Shown here: positions 49,396 through 59,057 of the stretch, piece after piece
Layout of the letters: every line of letters begins with the position of its first letter
Position numbering within the stretch: position 1 is the first letter of the stretch
Origin: Gammaproteobacteria bacterium
GTDB lineage: Bacteria > Pseudomonadota > Gammaproteobacteria > Steroidobacterales > Steroidobacteraceae
Direction of reading: 5' to 3'
NCBI GenBank assembly: GCA_017577615.1
Contig: PKRE01000001.1
Coordinates: 682,001 to 746,000, forward strand
Length of the DNA: 64,000 bases
Made by a program: the position numbers and the translations under genes
The notes under the pieces: generated by a model
Database searches by the model: none
Told to the model about the DNA's origin: nothing
What the model saw: the letters and a program-made list of their open reading frames with translations, nothing else

Positions 49396-51567
49396 TCATC
49401 CGGAACGCACGAAACCAAGCCGTACGCTCGGCGGCGCATCGGCGTCGGCGAGCAGAACGCAAGAGTGAGCGGACACCAAGTAACGATCTCCGACGTGCAC
49501 ACCACCGCCGAGATCGGTGGCTCGCCACTGTGCCGTATCGAACACGGTCTGCCACATCGCGCCTGTCTTCGCCTCGGGCAGCGCGAACTCGATGGGCTCT
49601 CCGCTCGCATTGCATAAAAACAGCAAATGTCCGTTTGGTGTTCCATGCGGATCCGAGAAGGCATGACCGATGAGCACAGCGATCGCGCGAGCGTTCGGGT
49701 CGTTCCAATCATCCGCGGTCAGCTCGCGTCCACTCGGATGCCGCCAACTGACATCCTTGTGCTCGCGATCGATCGGTCGCGCCCCTTTCAGGAAGGTGTC
49801 CCGGCGCAGCCCTGCGGCTTGTCTACGCAAAGTCAGCAAGTGCCGCACGAATGCGGTCAGCCAAGTGCGACGCGACGCCAGATCCCAGTCGAGCCAGCTG
49901 ATCTCATTGTCTTGACAGTACGCATTGTTGTTGCCGCGCTGAGTGCGCGCGAATTCGTCGCCGGCGAGCAGCATCGGCACGCCTTGCGACAACAGTAATG
50001 TGGCGAACAGGTTGCGAATCTGTCGTTCTCGCAGATCGATGACGGCCGGATCGTCCGTCGGACCTTCGACGCCGCAGTTCCAGCTCAAGTTGTGGTTGTG
50101 ACCGTCCTGATTGTCCTCGAGATTGGCCTCGTTGTGCTTCTGCTCGTATGCAGTCGTATCGTAAAGCGTGAAACCATCATGACAGGCGACGTAATTGATG
50201 CTCGCGGTCGGGCGTCGTCCACGCCCGCGGAACAGATCGCTGGATCCGGCGAACCGTTCTGCAAAGCTACCGAGATTGCCGGGATTGCCACGCCAGAAAC
50301 CGCGCATGGTGTCCCGATACAGATCGTTCCATTCGGCCCAGCCTGCAGGGAAGTGCCCTAGCTGGTAGCCATCGGGCCCGATGTCCCACGGCTCGGCGAT
50401 GAGCTTGACGTAGCGAAAGGCCGGATCAGCCGCTACCGCCTTGAAGAAGGCAGCCGTCGTGCGAAAACGCCCGTTCTCGCGCCCGAGGACCGCTGCGAGA
50501 TCGAAGCGAAAGCCGTCGACGTGCATTTCCTCGACCCAGTAGCGCATGCAGTCGAGGATGAGCCTGCGCACGACGGCATTGGCCGTGGCCAGTGTGTTGC
50601 CCGTGCCCGTGCGGTTGATGTAGTGACGCGGGTTGCTGGGATCGAGCCGATAATATGCACCGTTGTCGAGACCACGCCAGCTCAAGGTCGGACCGAACTC
50701 ATTGCCTTCCACCGTGTGATTGAAGACGACGTCCAAGATCACCTCGAGCCCCGCTGCATGGATGGCCTTGACCATGGTCTTGAACTCGTTGACCGGATCG
50801 CGAATCGCGTACTGGGGTGCCGGTGCAAACAACGCAATCGGGCTGTAGCCCCAGTAATTGGTCAATCCTTTGTCGACCAGAAACTTTTCCGAGACGAAGG
50901 CTTGCACGGGCATGAGCTCCAGGCTCGTCACGCCCAGATGCTTGAGATAATTGAGCACTTCGGGATGCGCGAGACCGAGATACTTACCTCGCAGCTCTTC
51001 CGGGACGCGCGGGTGCAGCTGCGTGAAGCCCTTGATGTGCAGCTCGTAAATGACGGTATCGCGCCACGGGATCGCAGGCGGCACGTCTTCGCTCCAGTCG
51101 AAATCGTTGGAGATGACTCGGGCTTTGTAGTTGTATGGACCGCTATCGGTAGTGTCCGGCTCATCCGGTCCGAGTGCCTGGGAATAACCGAACAGCGACG
51201 GATGCCATGTGAAAGTGCCGGCCAGCGAGCGCGCGTAAGGATCGAGCAAGAGCTTGCTCGGGTTGTAGCGCGCGCCGTGCTGCGGATCGTAGCGCCCATG
51301 GACGCGATAGCCGTACACGAGGCCTGCCACGCCGTACGGCCGCGGCAGGAATCCGTGCCAGACGTGATCGGTACGCTCGGGTAACGCCAAGCGCGCGAGT
51401 TCATGCTCACCTTGCTCGTCGAACAGGCACAGCTCGATGCGAGTCGCGCCGCTCGAATACACGGCGAAGTTCACACCATCTTCGGTCAGCGTTGCACCGA
51501 GCGGCTCCGGTGAGCCCGACAATAGGACGGCGTGATTGAAGTCGTGCGGGTAGTCGTTCGTACGCAT
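49396..51567 (-). CDS. glgX: Glycogen debranching enzyme GlgX (GH13 isoamylase type)
   Basis: 723 residues from the ATG at 51567, which has AGGT upstream; a TTG six codons earlier is possible. An N-terminal CBM48 domain (about 10-110) and a GH13 barrel follow, with nucleophile Asp in FRFDLAAVLG, acid/base Glu in LIAEPWDIGP and Asp in CHDGFTLYD. It removes alpha-1,6 branches left by phosphorylase. The gap to glgB is 14 bp, so the genes are co-transcribed. Confidence 0.94.
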   Translation of the reverse strand: MRTNDYPHDFNHAVLLSGSPEPLGATLTEDGVNFAVYSSGATRIELCLFDEQGEHELARLALPERTDHVWHGFLPRPYGVAGLVYGYRVHGRYDPQHGARYNPSKLLLDPYARSLAGTFTWHPSLFGYSQALGPDEPDTTDSGPYNYKARVISNDFDWSEDVPPAIPWRDTVIYELHIKGFTQLHPRVPEELRGKYLGLAHPEVLNYLKHLGVTSLELMPVQAFVSEKFLVDKGLTNYWGYSPIALFAPAPQYAIRDPVNEFKTMVKAIHAAGLEVILDVVFNHTVEGNEFGPTLSWRGLDNGAYYRLDPSNPRHYINRTGTGNTLATANAVVRRLILDCMRYWVEEMHVDGFRFDLAAVLGRENGRFRTTAAFFKAVAADPAFRYVKLIAEPWDIGPDGYQLGHFPAGWAEWNDLYRDTMRGFWRGNPGNLGSFAERFAGSSDLFRGRGRRPTASINYVACHDGFTLYDTTAYEQKHNEANLEDNQDGHNHNLSWNCGVEGPTDDPAVIDLRERQIRNLFATLLLSQGVPMLLAGDEFARTQRGNNNAYCQDNEISWLDWDLASRRTWLTAFVRHLLTLRRQAAGLRRDTFLKGARPIDREHKDVSWRHPSGRELTADDWNDPNARAIAVLIGHAFSDPHGTPNGHLLFLCNASGEPIEFALPEAKTGAMWQTVFDTAQWRATDLGGGVHVGDRYLVSAHSCVLLADADAPPSVRLGFVRSG

Positions 51568-51581
51568 CGTTGGTGACCTGT

Positions 51582-53483
51582 TCAATCCTCTTCAGCCACC
51601 CACACGACCATGCCGAGAGGCGGCAAAGTCAGACAAATGCGCGCTGGGAACTCGCGCCACGGTTCCGGGTAGGCCTCTGTGTGAGTTTCCTTCGCATAGC
51701 CGGATCCGCCGAAGGCGGGGTCGTCGCTGTCGAGGAGCTTGCGATAGCGGCCAGCACGCGGCGCACCGAAGATGTAGTTGTCGCGCGGCACTGGTGTGCA
51801 GTTGAACACGATCAGTAGATATGTGCCACCTTCTCCGGGAAGGCGCTGACGCATGAACGCGAACACGCTCTCGTCGCGATTATCTGCCTCCAGCCAGCGA
51901 AACCCTTCCCAGCGGTGCTCGCTCGCGTGAAGCTCCGGGTACGCGCGATAAATTCGATTCAGCGTACGGTTCCAATCTTGCAGCTGCTGATGATGCGGAT
52001 GTTGCAGCGCAGCCCATGCAAGGTCTTCGTAGTCGCGCCACTCGTGCCATTGCCCGAACTCCCCGCCCATGAAGATCAGCTTCTTGCCGGGATGCATCAT
52101 CATGTAGCCGATCAGGAGCCGATAGTTCGCCCGCTTGCGCCATTCGTCACCCGGCATCTTGTCGAGGAGAGACTTCTTGCCGTGCACGACCTCGTCGTGG
52201 GAAAGCGGCAGAATGAAGTTCTCGGAGAAGGCGTATACGAAGGAGAAAGTAATCAAGTGATGGTGGTACTTGCGGTGGATGGGATCGAGCGACATGTAGC
52301 GCAGCGTGTCGTTCATCCAGCCCATGTTCCACTTGAAGTGAAAGCCCAGCCCGCCGAGGTGCACGGGGCGGCTCACGCCTTCGTAAGCGGTGGACTCTTC
52401 TGCCATCATGAGCACGCCCGGAAAGTAATGCCCGACGGTCCAGTTGAGCTGCTTCAGGAATCGAATCGCCTCGAGGTTCTCGCGTCCACCGTATTCGTTC
52501 GGAATCCACTCCCCGGGCTTGCGTGCATAATCGAGATAGAGCATCGAGGCAACGGCATCCACGCGAAGTCCATCGATGTGATACATCTCCAACCAATAGA
52601 GCGCATTTGCAATCAGGAAATTGCGCACCTCGTGGCGCCCATAGTTGAAGATCTTCGTCCCCCACTCCATGTGCTCGCCCAATCGCGGGTCGGCGTGCTC
52701 ATACAAGCACGTGCCGTCGAACTCGACCAACCCATGTGCATCGCGCGGGAAATGCGCCGGCACCCAATCCATGAAGACACCGATGCCGGCCTGGTGCAGG
52801 CGATCGACGAAACGCATGAAATCGCGTGGTGTGCCGTGTCGCGCAGTCGGTGCGTAATGGCCGAGCACCTGGTAGCCCCACGAGCCGTCGAACGGATGCT
52901 CGGCAACGCCGATGATCTCGACATGCGTGTAGCCCATGTCGAGCACGTATGGGATGAGCTGGTCGGCGATCTCGTCCCATGTCAAGAACGCCGGCTGACG
53001 ATGCCACGAACGCCGCCATGAGCCGGGATGAAACTCGTAGATCGAGATCGGAGAGCGGAGAGGATCCCATGAGCGGCGGTGAGCGAGCCAAGCGCCGTCA
53101 CCCCATTCGTAGCCGTCGATGTCCGCGACGATCGACGCATTGTCGGGGCGCAGCTGCATCTGGAAGGCGTACGGGTCCGATTTGAGCAATAAGTGACCCT
53201 GCTGCGTCAGGATTTCGTACTTGTACAACGCGCCCGGACCAACGCCGGGGACGAAGCCGACCCAGACGCCCGATGATCCGCGAGGCTCGAGGACGTTGAT
53301 TCGCCCGTCCCAGTCGTTGAAGTCGCCGACGACACTCACCCGTCTGGCGTTCGGTGCCCAGACGGCAAAACGCGTTCCTTGCACACCGTCGACCCTGACG
53401 ACGTGGGCCCCGAGCTTGCGATAGATATGGTGGTGATTACCTTCGCCGAAGAGGTAAAGATCGAAATCCGTCAGGTCGGACAT
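51582..53483 (-). CDS. glgB: 1,4-alpha-glucan branching enzyme GlgB (GH13_9)
   Basis: 633 residues. One CBM48 module (about 10-115) precedes the barrel: Asp in GLRVDAVASM, Glu in MMAEESTAY and Asp in LSHDEVVHGKKS. It creates alpha-1,6 branches in glycogen. It is the shorter form lacking the additional N1 module of the ~730-residue enterobacterial enzyme. Between glgP and glgX on the minus strand. Confidence 0.95.
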   Translation of the reverse strand: MSDLTDFDLYLFGEGNHHHIYRKLGAHVVRVDGVQGTRFAVWAPNARRVSVVGDFNDWDGRINVLEPRGSSGVWVGFVPGVGPGALYKYEILTQQGHLLLKSDPYAFQMQLRPDNASIVADIDGYEWGDGAWLAHRRSWDPLRSPISIYEFHPGSWRRSWHRQPAFLTWDEIADQLIPYVLDMGYTHVEIIGVAEHPFDGSWGYQVLGHYAPTARHGTPRDFMRFVDRLHQAGIGVFMDWVPAHFPRDAHGLVEFDGTCLYEHADPRLGEHMEWGTKIFNYGRHEVRNFLIANALYWLEMYHIDGLRVDAVASMLYLDYARKPGEWIPNEYGGRENLEAIRFLKQLNWTVGHYFPGVLMMAEESTAYEGVSRPVHLGGLGFHFKWNMGWMNDTLRYMSLDPIHRKYHHHLITFSFVYAFSENFILPLSHDEVVHGKKSLLDKMPGDEWRKRANYRLLIGYMMMHPGKKLIFMGGEFGQWHEWRDYEDLAWAALQHPHHQQLQDWNRTLNRIYRAYPELHASEHRWEGFRWLEADNRDESVFAFMRQRLPGEGGTYLLIVFNCTPVPRDNYIFGAPRAGRYRKLLDSDDPAFGGSGYAKETHTEAYPEPWREFPARICLTLPPLGMVVWVAEED

Positions 53484-53578
53484 GGTTGGGCTGCCAGCTC
53501 TCGGCCGTAGGTATGGCGCGCCGTATAGCTCAGGCGCAAACTCGGATCGACCGCAGCAGCACGCGTGCGTGCTGCCAC

Positions 53579-53607
53579 AGTCTACAAGTCTACAGCTTAC
53601 AGCCTAG
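53579..53607. repeat. heptad-like repeat at the glgP stop codon
   Basis: AGTCTAC, AAGTCTAC, AGCTTAC and AGCCTAG run nearly in 7-bp phase (one unit of 8 bp); the last unit includes the glgP stop codon. The rest of the ~120-bp glgP-glgB gap shows nothing else. Confidence 0.5.
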
Positions 53608-56075
53608 AGAACGGGCTTGATTCCCCAAATCGTATCGGCGTACTCGCGGATGCTGCGATCGCTGGAGAACGGGCCCATGCTGAGCGCGTTGATCACCGCC
53701 TTGCGCGTCCACTCTTCCGGATTCTGGTAAAGCTCATCGACCCGCGCCTGGGCGGCGGCATAGGACTCAAAATCCGCCAACACCAGGAAGTGCTCCCCGT
53801 CGCTCATGACGCGATCGATGACCGTCTTCGAGTCGAAGATGTTCTCGGGGGTGAAGTGCCCGGAATCGAGGAGCTCGATCACACGTTTGAGCTCGGGATT
53901 CTGCTCCACGACCTGACGCGGCGAATATCCGCTGGCGCGACGAGCCGCCACCTCTTCGGCTGTCAACCCGAATATGAAGATGTTGTCCTCGCCAACCGCA
54001 TCCCTGATCTCGATGTTCGCGCCATCGAGCGTGCCGATCGTCAACGCTCCGTTGAGCGCGAGCTTCATGTTGCCGGTGCCCGATGCTTCCATGCCTGCCG
54101 TCGATATCTGCTGCGACAGGTCGGCAGCCGGCATGATCTCCTGCGCGAGGGACACGTCGTAATCGGGCAGGAAGCAAAGCTTGAGCTTGTCACCGACGCG
54201 CTCGTCCGCGTTGATGACCCGAGCAACGTTGTTGGCGAGCTTGATGATCGCCTTGGCCATGTGATAGCCGGGCGCTGCCTTACCCGCCATGATCACGACC
54301 CGCGGGACGATCGGCGCGTCAGGATTGTCCAGAATACGTAGATACCGATGGACGACGTAGATGAGATTCAGCAACTGCCGCTTGTACTCATGGATGCGTT
54401 TGACTTGCACGTCGAACATCGCCTGCGGGTCGACCTCGACGTTCAACAGCTCCTGAATCGTGCGCGCCAGGCGCTGCTTGTTCGCGTGCTTGATGGCGCG
54501 AAACCGCGCCCGGAATTCCGGATCGTCGGCAGCCCACTTCAGCCGCTCGAGCTCTTCGAGATCGTTCTCCCATGCAGAGCCGAGCTTCTCGGTGAGCAAC
54601 TCGGCGAGCCCGGCGTTGGCCTGCTTGAGCCAGCGCCGCACGGAGATGCCGTTCGTGACGTTGGTGAAACGCTCCGGCCACATCTGCGCGAAGTCGGCAA
54701 AAATCGTCTCGCGCATTAGACGCGAATGGAGCTTGGCCACACCGTTCACTTTGTGGCTCCCGACGACCGAGAGATACGCCATGCGCACGCGCCGGTCGCC
54801 CTCCTCCTGGATGAGCGACATGCGTCGACGCCGATCCAGGTCGTTCGGGTATTTCGCGCTGACCTCTTCGAGAAAATCGCGATTGATCTGATAGATGATC
54901 TGCAGATGTCGCGGCAGCAGCCGCTCGAAGAACGACACTGGCCAGGTCTCGAGCGCTTCGGGTAGGAGCGTGTGATTCGTGTACGCGCATACGTTGCGCG
55001 TGATGTCCCACGCCTGATCCCACTCCATGTCGTAGACATCGACGAGGAGGCGCATCAGCTCGACGATCGTCAACGCCGGGTGCGTATCGTTCAGCTGGAT
55101 GGCAACTGCGTCTGCCAGATCTTGCAGCGGACGTCGCTCGGCAACGTGCTGCGCGAGGATGTCTTGCAGGGAGGCGCTCACGAAGAAGTACTGCTGCTTG
55201 AAGCGCAGCTCCTTGCCTTGCGGGGTCGAATCGTCCGGATACAGCACGCGCGAGAGATTCTTCGCGTCGATCTGGTCCTGAACGGCGCCGTAATAGTTAC
55301 CTGCGTTGAACGCATCGATCTTGAACGGCGTGATCGCACGTCCCGACCACAATCGCAAATGGTTGACGGTCGGGCTGCGGTTGCCTGGAATCAGGAAGTC
55401 GAAGGCAATCGCCCAGACATCGTGCGTATCGACCCACTCGTAGCGCACGCGCCCATTCTCACTGCGCGTTGCCTGACAATGTCCGCCGAAACGAACGCGG
55501 TACCGGACACCGGCGCGGCTGCTCTCCCAGAAGTTCCGTACTCCCAACCACGAGCTCGCCACTTCGCGCTGTGCGCCGTCTTCGCCGATGACCTGCGTGA
55601 AGATCCCGTAGTCGTAGCGAATGCCGTAGCCGGTCGCCGCATAGCCGAGCGTTGCCAGCGAATCGAGGAAGCAGGCAGCGAGCCGGCCTAGACCACCGTT
55701 GCCAAGCCCGGGGTCCTCCTCCTCTGCAGCGATGTCGTCGAGATCGTGACCGAAGGACTGCAGCGTCTCACGCACTTCCTCCAGCAGGCCATTGTTGAAA
55801 GAGGCGAGCGCATTGATGAGGCTACGCCCGAGCAGGAACTCCATGGAGAGGTAGCACACGCGCTTGACACGCGCGCGGGCGACACGACTGCAGGTGGAGA
55901 TCCACCGCTCGGCGAGCTCCTCGCGGACGGCGATAGCCAATGCGTCGTAGAAATCGCGGCGATTCGCATGCTGCACTGACTTGCCAAGCGCGCGATGCAG
56001 CCGATCGATGATCGCCTCGCGTACTCTGCCAGGTTGCAAGGGAACCGCAGAACTGATCGGTGAAAGAGAAGACAT
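53604..56075 (-). CDS. glgP: Glycogen phosphorylase
   Basis: 823 residues, GT35 family. The PLP lysine lies in the signature EASGTGNMKLALNGALTIGT (about residues 657-676), and DEEDPGLGNGGLGRLAACF-like N-terminal sequence (AEEEDPGLGNGGLGRL) is intact. It releases glucose-1-phosphate from glycogen ends. AGGGAG precedes the ATG. First gene of the glgP-glgB-glgX-malQ cluster; glgA and glgC are not in the window. Confidence 0.95.
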   Translation of the reverse strand: MSSLSPISSAVPLQPGRVREAIIDRLHRALGKSVQHANRRDFYDALAIAVREELAERWISTCSRVARARVKRVCYLSMEFLLGRSLINALASFNNGLLEEVRETLQSFGHDLDDIAAEEEDPGLGNGGLGRLAACFLDSLATLGYAATGYGIRYDYGIFTQVIGEDGAQREVASSWLGVRNFWESSRAGVRYRVRFGGHCQATRSENGRVRYEWVDTHDVWAIAFDFLIPGNRSPTVNHLRLWSGRAITPFKIDAFNAGNYYGAVQDQIDAKNLSRVLYPDDSTPQGKELRFKQQYFFVSASLQDILAQHVAERRPLQDLADAVAIQLNDTHPALTIVELMRLLVDVYDMEWDQAWDITRNVCAYTNHTLLPEALETWPVSFFERLLPRHLQIIYQINRDFLEEVSAKYPNDLDRRRRMSLIQEEGDRRVRMAYLSVVGSHKVNGVAKLHSRLMRETIFADFAQMWPERFTNVTNGISVRRWLKQANAGLAELLTEKLGSAWENDLEELERLKWAADDPEFRARFRAIKHANKQRLARTIQELLNVEVDPQAMFDVQVKRIHEYKRQLLNLIYVVHRYLRILDNPDAPIVPRVVIMAGKAAPGYHMAKAIIKLANNVARVINADERVGDKLKLCFLPDYDVSLAQEIMPAADLSQQISTAGMEASGTGNMKLALNGALTIGTLDGANIEIRDAVGEDNIFIFGLTAEEVAARRASGYSPRQVVEQNPELKRVIELLDSGHFTPENIFDSKTVIDRVMSDGEHFLVLADFESYAAAQARVDELYQNPEEWTRKAVINALSMGPFSSDRSIREYADTIWGIKPVL

Positions 56076-56249
56076 GGCGCTCCCTGTCAGCTCGATGTGC
56101 GCGATGCTCGCGAGTCGATTTTGGCGTTCATGAGAACGCCAACCTCGTCAGGCCATGTAAAAACGCCGGTGCTCCAAGCCGAGAGCGTCGACTCTTGTCG
56201 CGACGACACGACGGGTATGCGCACGCGCTGAGACACGTGGCAGCGCGCG

Positions 56250-56882
56250 CTACTTCACCGCAATCACGCGCTCCTCGAGAATGCGCCAAGAGCCAGCTTC
56301 CCGAATAAGAATCAACTCCTTGTGAAGGGAATTTGCTCCAAACGTCTGGACGAACCTGGCAATGCGACGATCGGCACCGTCCGGCTCGATCTGCAGCGAC
56401 TCGACGGTCGGCTCAGGTAGCGGCCCCGTGGCAACCTGCTCGCGCCGCTGCTCGAGCCACGCTCGCGCACTCGCCGTATCAGTAGGTGGTTGGAATTTCG
56501 CCGAGTAGAGCTCGATCACAGCGTCCGCTTCTCGGTTCGCCCAAGCCTGCGCCCAGCTTGCGACCACTTCCTCGGGGGAGCGTGCCACAGTACCGGCGGA
56601 TCGGAAATAAGACGGGGGCTCATCCAAACATGAGGTGCGCGGCCGTTTCGTCGGCGCGGGTTGCACATCGGGAATTTGCAGCCTTTCCGAGCGGTTAGGC
56701 TCGCTCAGGCCTTCTGGAATACGCAACGGCGGGTTGTTTTCCGCGGCGAGATACGGCTCGCCGGCATCCACACAGGTCCGCGTGCCGCCACCGCATGCAG
56801 CCAGCAGCGGCAGCAGACTCAGCGCGAACAACAAAGCGGGCATCCTGGAAACGGCGCGTCCGACGATCGATCGATCATTCAT
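56250..56882 (-). CDS. Lipoprotein with C-terminal NTF2/SnoaL-like domain
   Basis: About 210 residues. Signal peptide ending in lipobox LAACGG (Cys about residue 30). A proline-rich stretch with PPLRIPEGLSEPNRSERLQIPD, similar to the start of BamC-like lipoproteins, precedes a C-terminal domain EEVVASWAQAWANREADAV...YSAKF and SWRILEERVIAVK, the pattern of DUF4440/SnoaL-type small domains. ATG 56882 chosen because it starts the signal peptide. Function unknown; it stands alone downstream of a 720-bp gene-poor region. Confidence 0.7.
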   Translation of the reverse strand: MNDRSIVGRAVSRMPALLFALSLLPLLAACGGGTRTCVDAGEPYLAAENNPPLRIPEGLSEPNRSERLQIPDVQPAPTKRPRTSCLDEPPSYFRSAGTVARSPEEVVASWAQAWANREADAVIELYSAKFQPPTDTASARAWLEQRREQVATGPLPEPTVESLQIEPDGADRRIARFVQTFGANSLHKELILIREAGSWRILEERVIAVK

Positions 56883-57603
56883 ACGGAGACTTGAATGGCG
56901 GTGCAAAGCTCGCCCCAATTAGGTGTCTTGAGTGCCGCGGCCGATCCGGATCGTTCTTCGCCTCAATCCAGCACTGAGATGAGCGAGCCGCTGCCCGGGC
57001 ACTCTACGCGTCATTCATAAGCTACTCGCGGCCGCTCCAAAACGGGCGGTAACCTACCGTCGGGAGCCAGTGAAGTCCAGTATGCGTCGCCTTTGGGGCA
57101 ACCGCTGCCTTCGTCACCGTCCAGAGACCCGGCTGAACCAGGCAAGTTCCAGACTCGAATGCCCCGCACTTCCTGCGCGCGGAATGCAACCCGCGGGCCA
57201 GCGCCGCGGCTCGCACCCGACTAGCATCGCAGCCTCCTGCATTCTGAATCGCTCGTTTCTCCTTGCTCCAAGCGGCTCCTGCGCGAGCGCGCACGCCCGT
57301 GATGCCCCATTTCTGTGCGGTATGCAGCGGTCCATGTGATGTGTCTTGCGGGTGACGACCGGATACAGCCGCGCGACATGCTTGCGGCATTGGTGGAAAC
57401 TGCATCTCGGTCAATTAGGAGGCCGAAAAAGCTGAGGATTCTTGCAGCCGCGAGATGCCCACCGTGCTCACATCCGGTTCAAGATCAGCAGCGACAAGCT
57501 TCCGTCTGCAACGTCGCAGGAGCAGCTAGACGATGCGTTCTTATTGATGGATCAACTTATGGACTTTTCCGGCATCGCGCTCTCAGGCAACGATACCTAC
57601 GGA
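56883..57603. other. 721-bp gene-poor region
   Basis: Only short frames that lack a Shine-Dalgarno or overlap the FAD gene in antisense (minus 57022-57414; plus 57442-57936). No RNA gene, terminator or known element recognised. The plus-strand stretch 57490-57600 could encode an acidic-hydrophobic peptide (QEQLDDAFLLMDQLMDFS) and may be the remnant of a decayed gene, but nothing supports expression. Confidence 0.35.
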
Positions 57604-59055
57604 TCAGGACTCTGCAAGTCCTTGCGCTGCCAGAGCACCTGCAATCTCGAGCGCCACACGCTCGCCCGATTCCATCGCGCCTTCCATACCGCGATTGGCG
57701 AGCGCCGTGTGCTCACCACACAAGTGCAGTCGCCCGAACGGCTGCGTGAGCGGTTCCAGCAATCGGGTAACCTGACCCGGCGCCCACACCGCCCAGGCGC
57801 CGGCCGCAAACGGATCCATTTGCCACGACTTGAAACCTGCGATTTCGAGCTGTCCCTTGGCGGCCGGTCGCACGGACTCGATCGCGGCGACCACGGCACG
57901 CCCTGCCTCACGCTCGCCGAGCGCATCGAGTCGTGAAGCTGTAACGCCACGGCCCCAAGCAGTGAGACTCGTCACTTCACTCTCGTTGGCTCCATTGCGA
58001 TAGGGCAACACGATACCAGCGATCGTATCTGTCCACATCGCCGGGTCGAGACCGTCGCTTTCCCAGAAGGGCCGCTTCGCAACGAGATGTACCTGCGTGA
58101 TCCGCATCTGCGGCACGAGCTGTATGGCCTCGAGCCATTGTGACGGCAGAATCGGATCGAAGCGAATCCAGCGCATCGGCGCGAGCGGCACTGAGCACAC
58201 CACACGCGCCGCCTTGAACCGGCGGCCGTCCGCACAGATCACTTCAGCAGCAGCCGCATCTTGCCGAATGGCTATCACGCTCGCGCCGAGAACGATATCT
58301 GCCTTGATCGCTGACGCCATCGCCTCAGGGATACGTTGGTTGCCGCCCATGGCCACCAAGCCGACGGGCTCGGTGCGCCGCTGCGCGTCGAACCACTTCT
58401 GGATCGCGTACCACTGCAGAATGGAAACCTCACGAGCGCTGCTCCCGTAGCTCGGATTCGTGTCATAGAGCAGCGCAATCGCCGCCTCGTCATAGCCCAG
58501 CTCGCGCAGAAACTCGTAGACCGAGCGGTCGTGCGTTGCCTGCTCAGGTCGATACCACCCTTCCATGTGCTCGAGCGGATTGTGGCGCGCGACGAGCTGC
58601 CACATCAGATCGGATGGGTGTTTAGCGCGGTCGTCCTGAGGCAATGTATTGAGCAGTGATTTCGGCCACTGCTGGCGCGGAATCACCTGGCCGCCCACGA
58701 CGATCTCCATGTTGTCGAGGCGCTTTCGCGGCGCGAGGTTAACCTGCTTGACGTTGAGCCGGCGGCACACATCACGAACCCGGCCATAGCCGCCAAGCGT
58801 CTCGTTCGCCCCCGCCTCCGGCGCACCGGGGATGTGATCGAAAGTGCACACGCGGCCACCCACCCGCTGCCGCCCCTCGAGCACGATCACGCGCGCGCCG
58901 AGCTCCTCCAGAAGCATTGCCGCATACAGGCCCGACAGCCCTGCGCCGACGATAACGACATCATAGGGGCGGCTCGCCGCACGCAGCGTCAGCGGCGACA
59001 GGCACATCAGTCCTGCGCCCCACTGCAAAAAGGTACGTCGTGAGATCTTGCTCAT
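57604..59055 (-). CDS. Tat-exported FAD-dependent amine oxidase
   Basis: 483 residues. Twin-arginine signal ISRRTFLQWGAG, then the FAD Rossmann loop VVIVGAGLSGLYAA, VLEGRQRVGGRV (GG motif), and C-terminal HLCGEHTALANRGMEGAMESG, the arrangement of flavin monoamine oxidases. It should oxidise an amine or amino acid outside the cytoplasm. The gene starts 2 bp after the IorB-like stop, so it belongs to the TonB-receptor/FGE/IorB operon. Confidence 0.87.
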   Translation of the reverse strand: MSKISRRTFLQWGAGLMCLSPLTLRAASRPYDVVIVGAGLSGLYAAMLLEELGARVIVLEGRQRVGGRVCTFDHIPGAPEAGANETLGGYGRVRDVCRRLNVKQVNLAPRKRLDNMEIVVGGQVIPRQQWPKSLLNTLPQDDRAKHPSDLMWQLVARHNPLEHMEGWYRPEQATHDRSVYEFLRELGYDEAAIALLYDTNPSYGSSAREVSILQWYAIQKWFDAQRRTEPVGLVAMGGNQRIPEAMASAIKADIVLGASVIAIRQDAAAAEVICADGRRFKAARVVCSVPLAPMRWIRFDPILPSQWLEAIQLVPQMRITQVHLVAKRPFWESDGLDPAMWTDTIAGIVLPYRNGANESEVTSLTAWGRGVTASRLDALGEREAGRAVVAAIESVRPAAKGQLEIAGFKSWQMDPFAAGAWAVWAPGQVTRLLEPLTQPFGRLHLCGEHTALANRGMEGAMESGERVALEIAGALAAQGLAES

Positions 59056-59057
59056 TT

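Noticed and set aside
57022..57936. Two frames (minus 57022-57414, plus 57442-57936) as genes
   Set aside because: No ribosome-binding site or family resemblance; the second overlaps the FAD oxidase gene in antisense.
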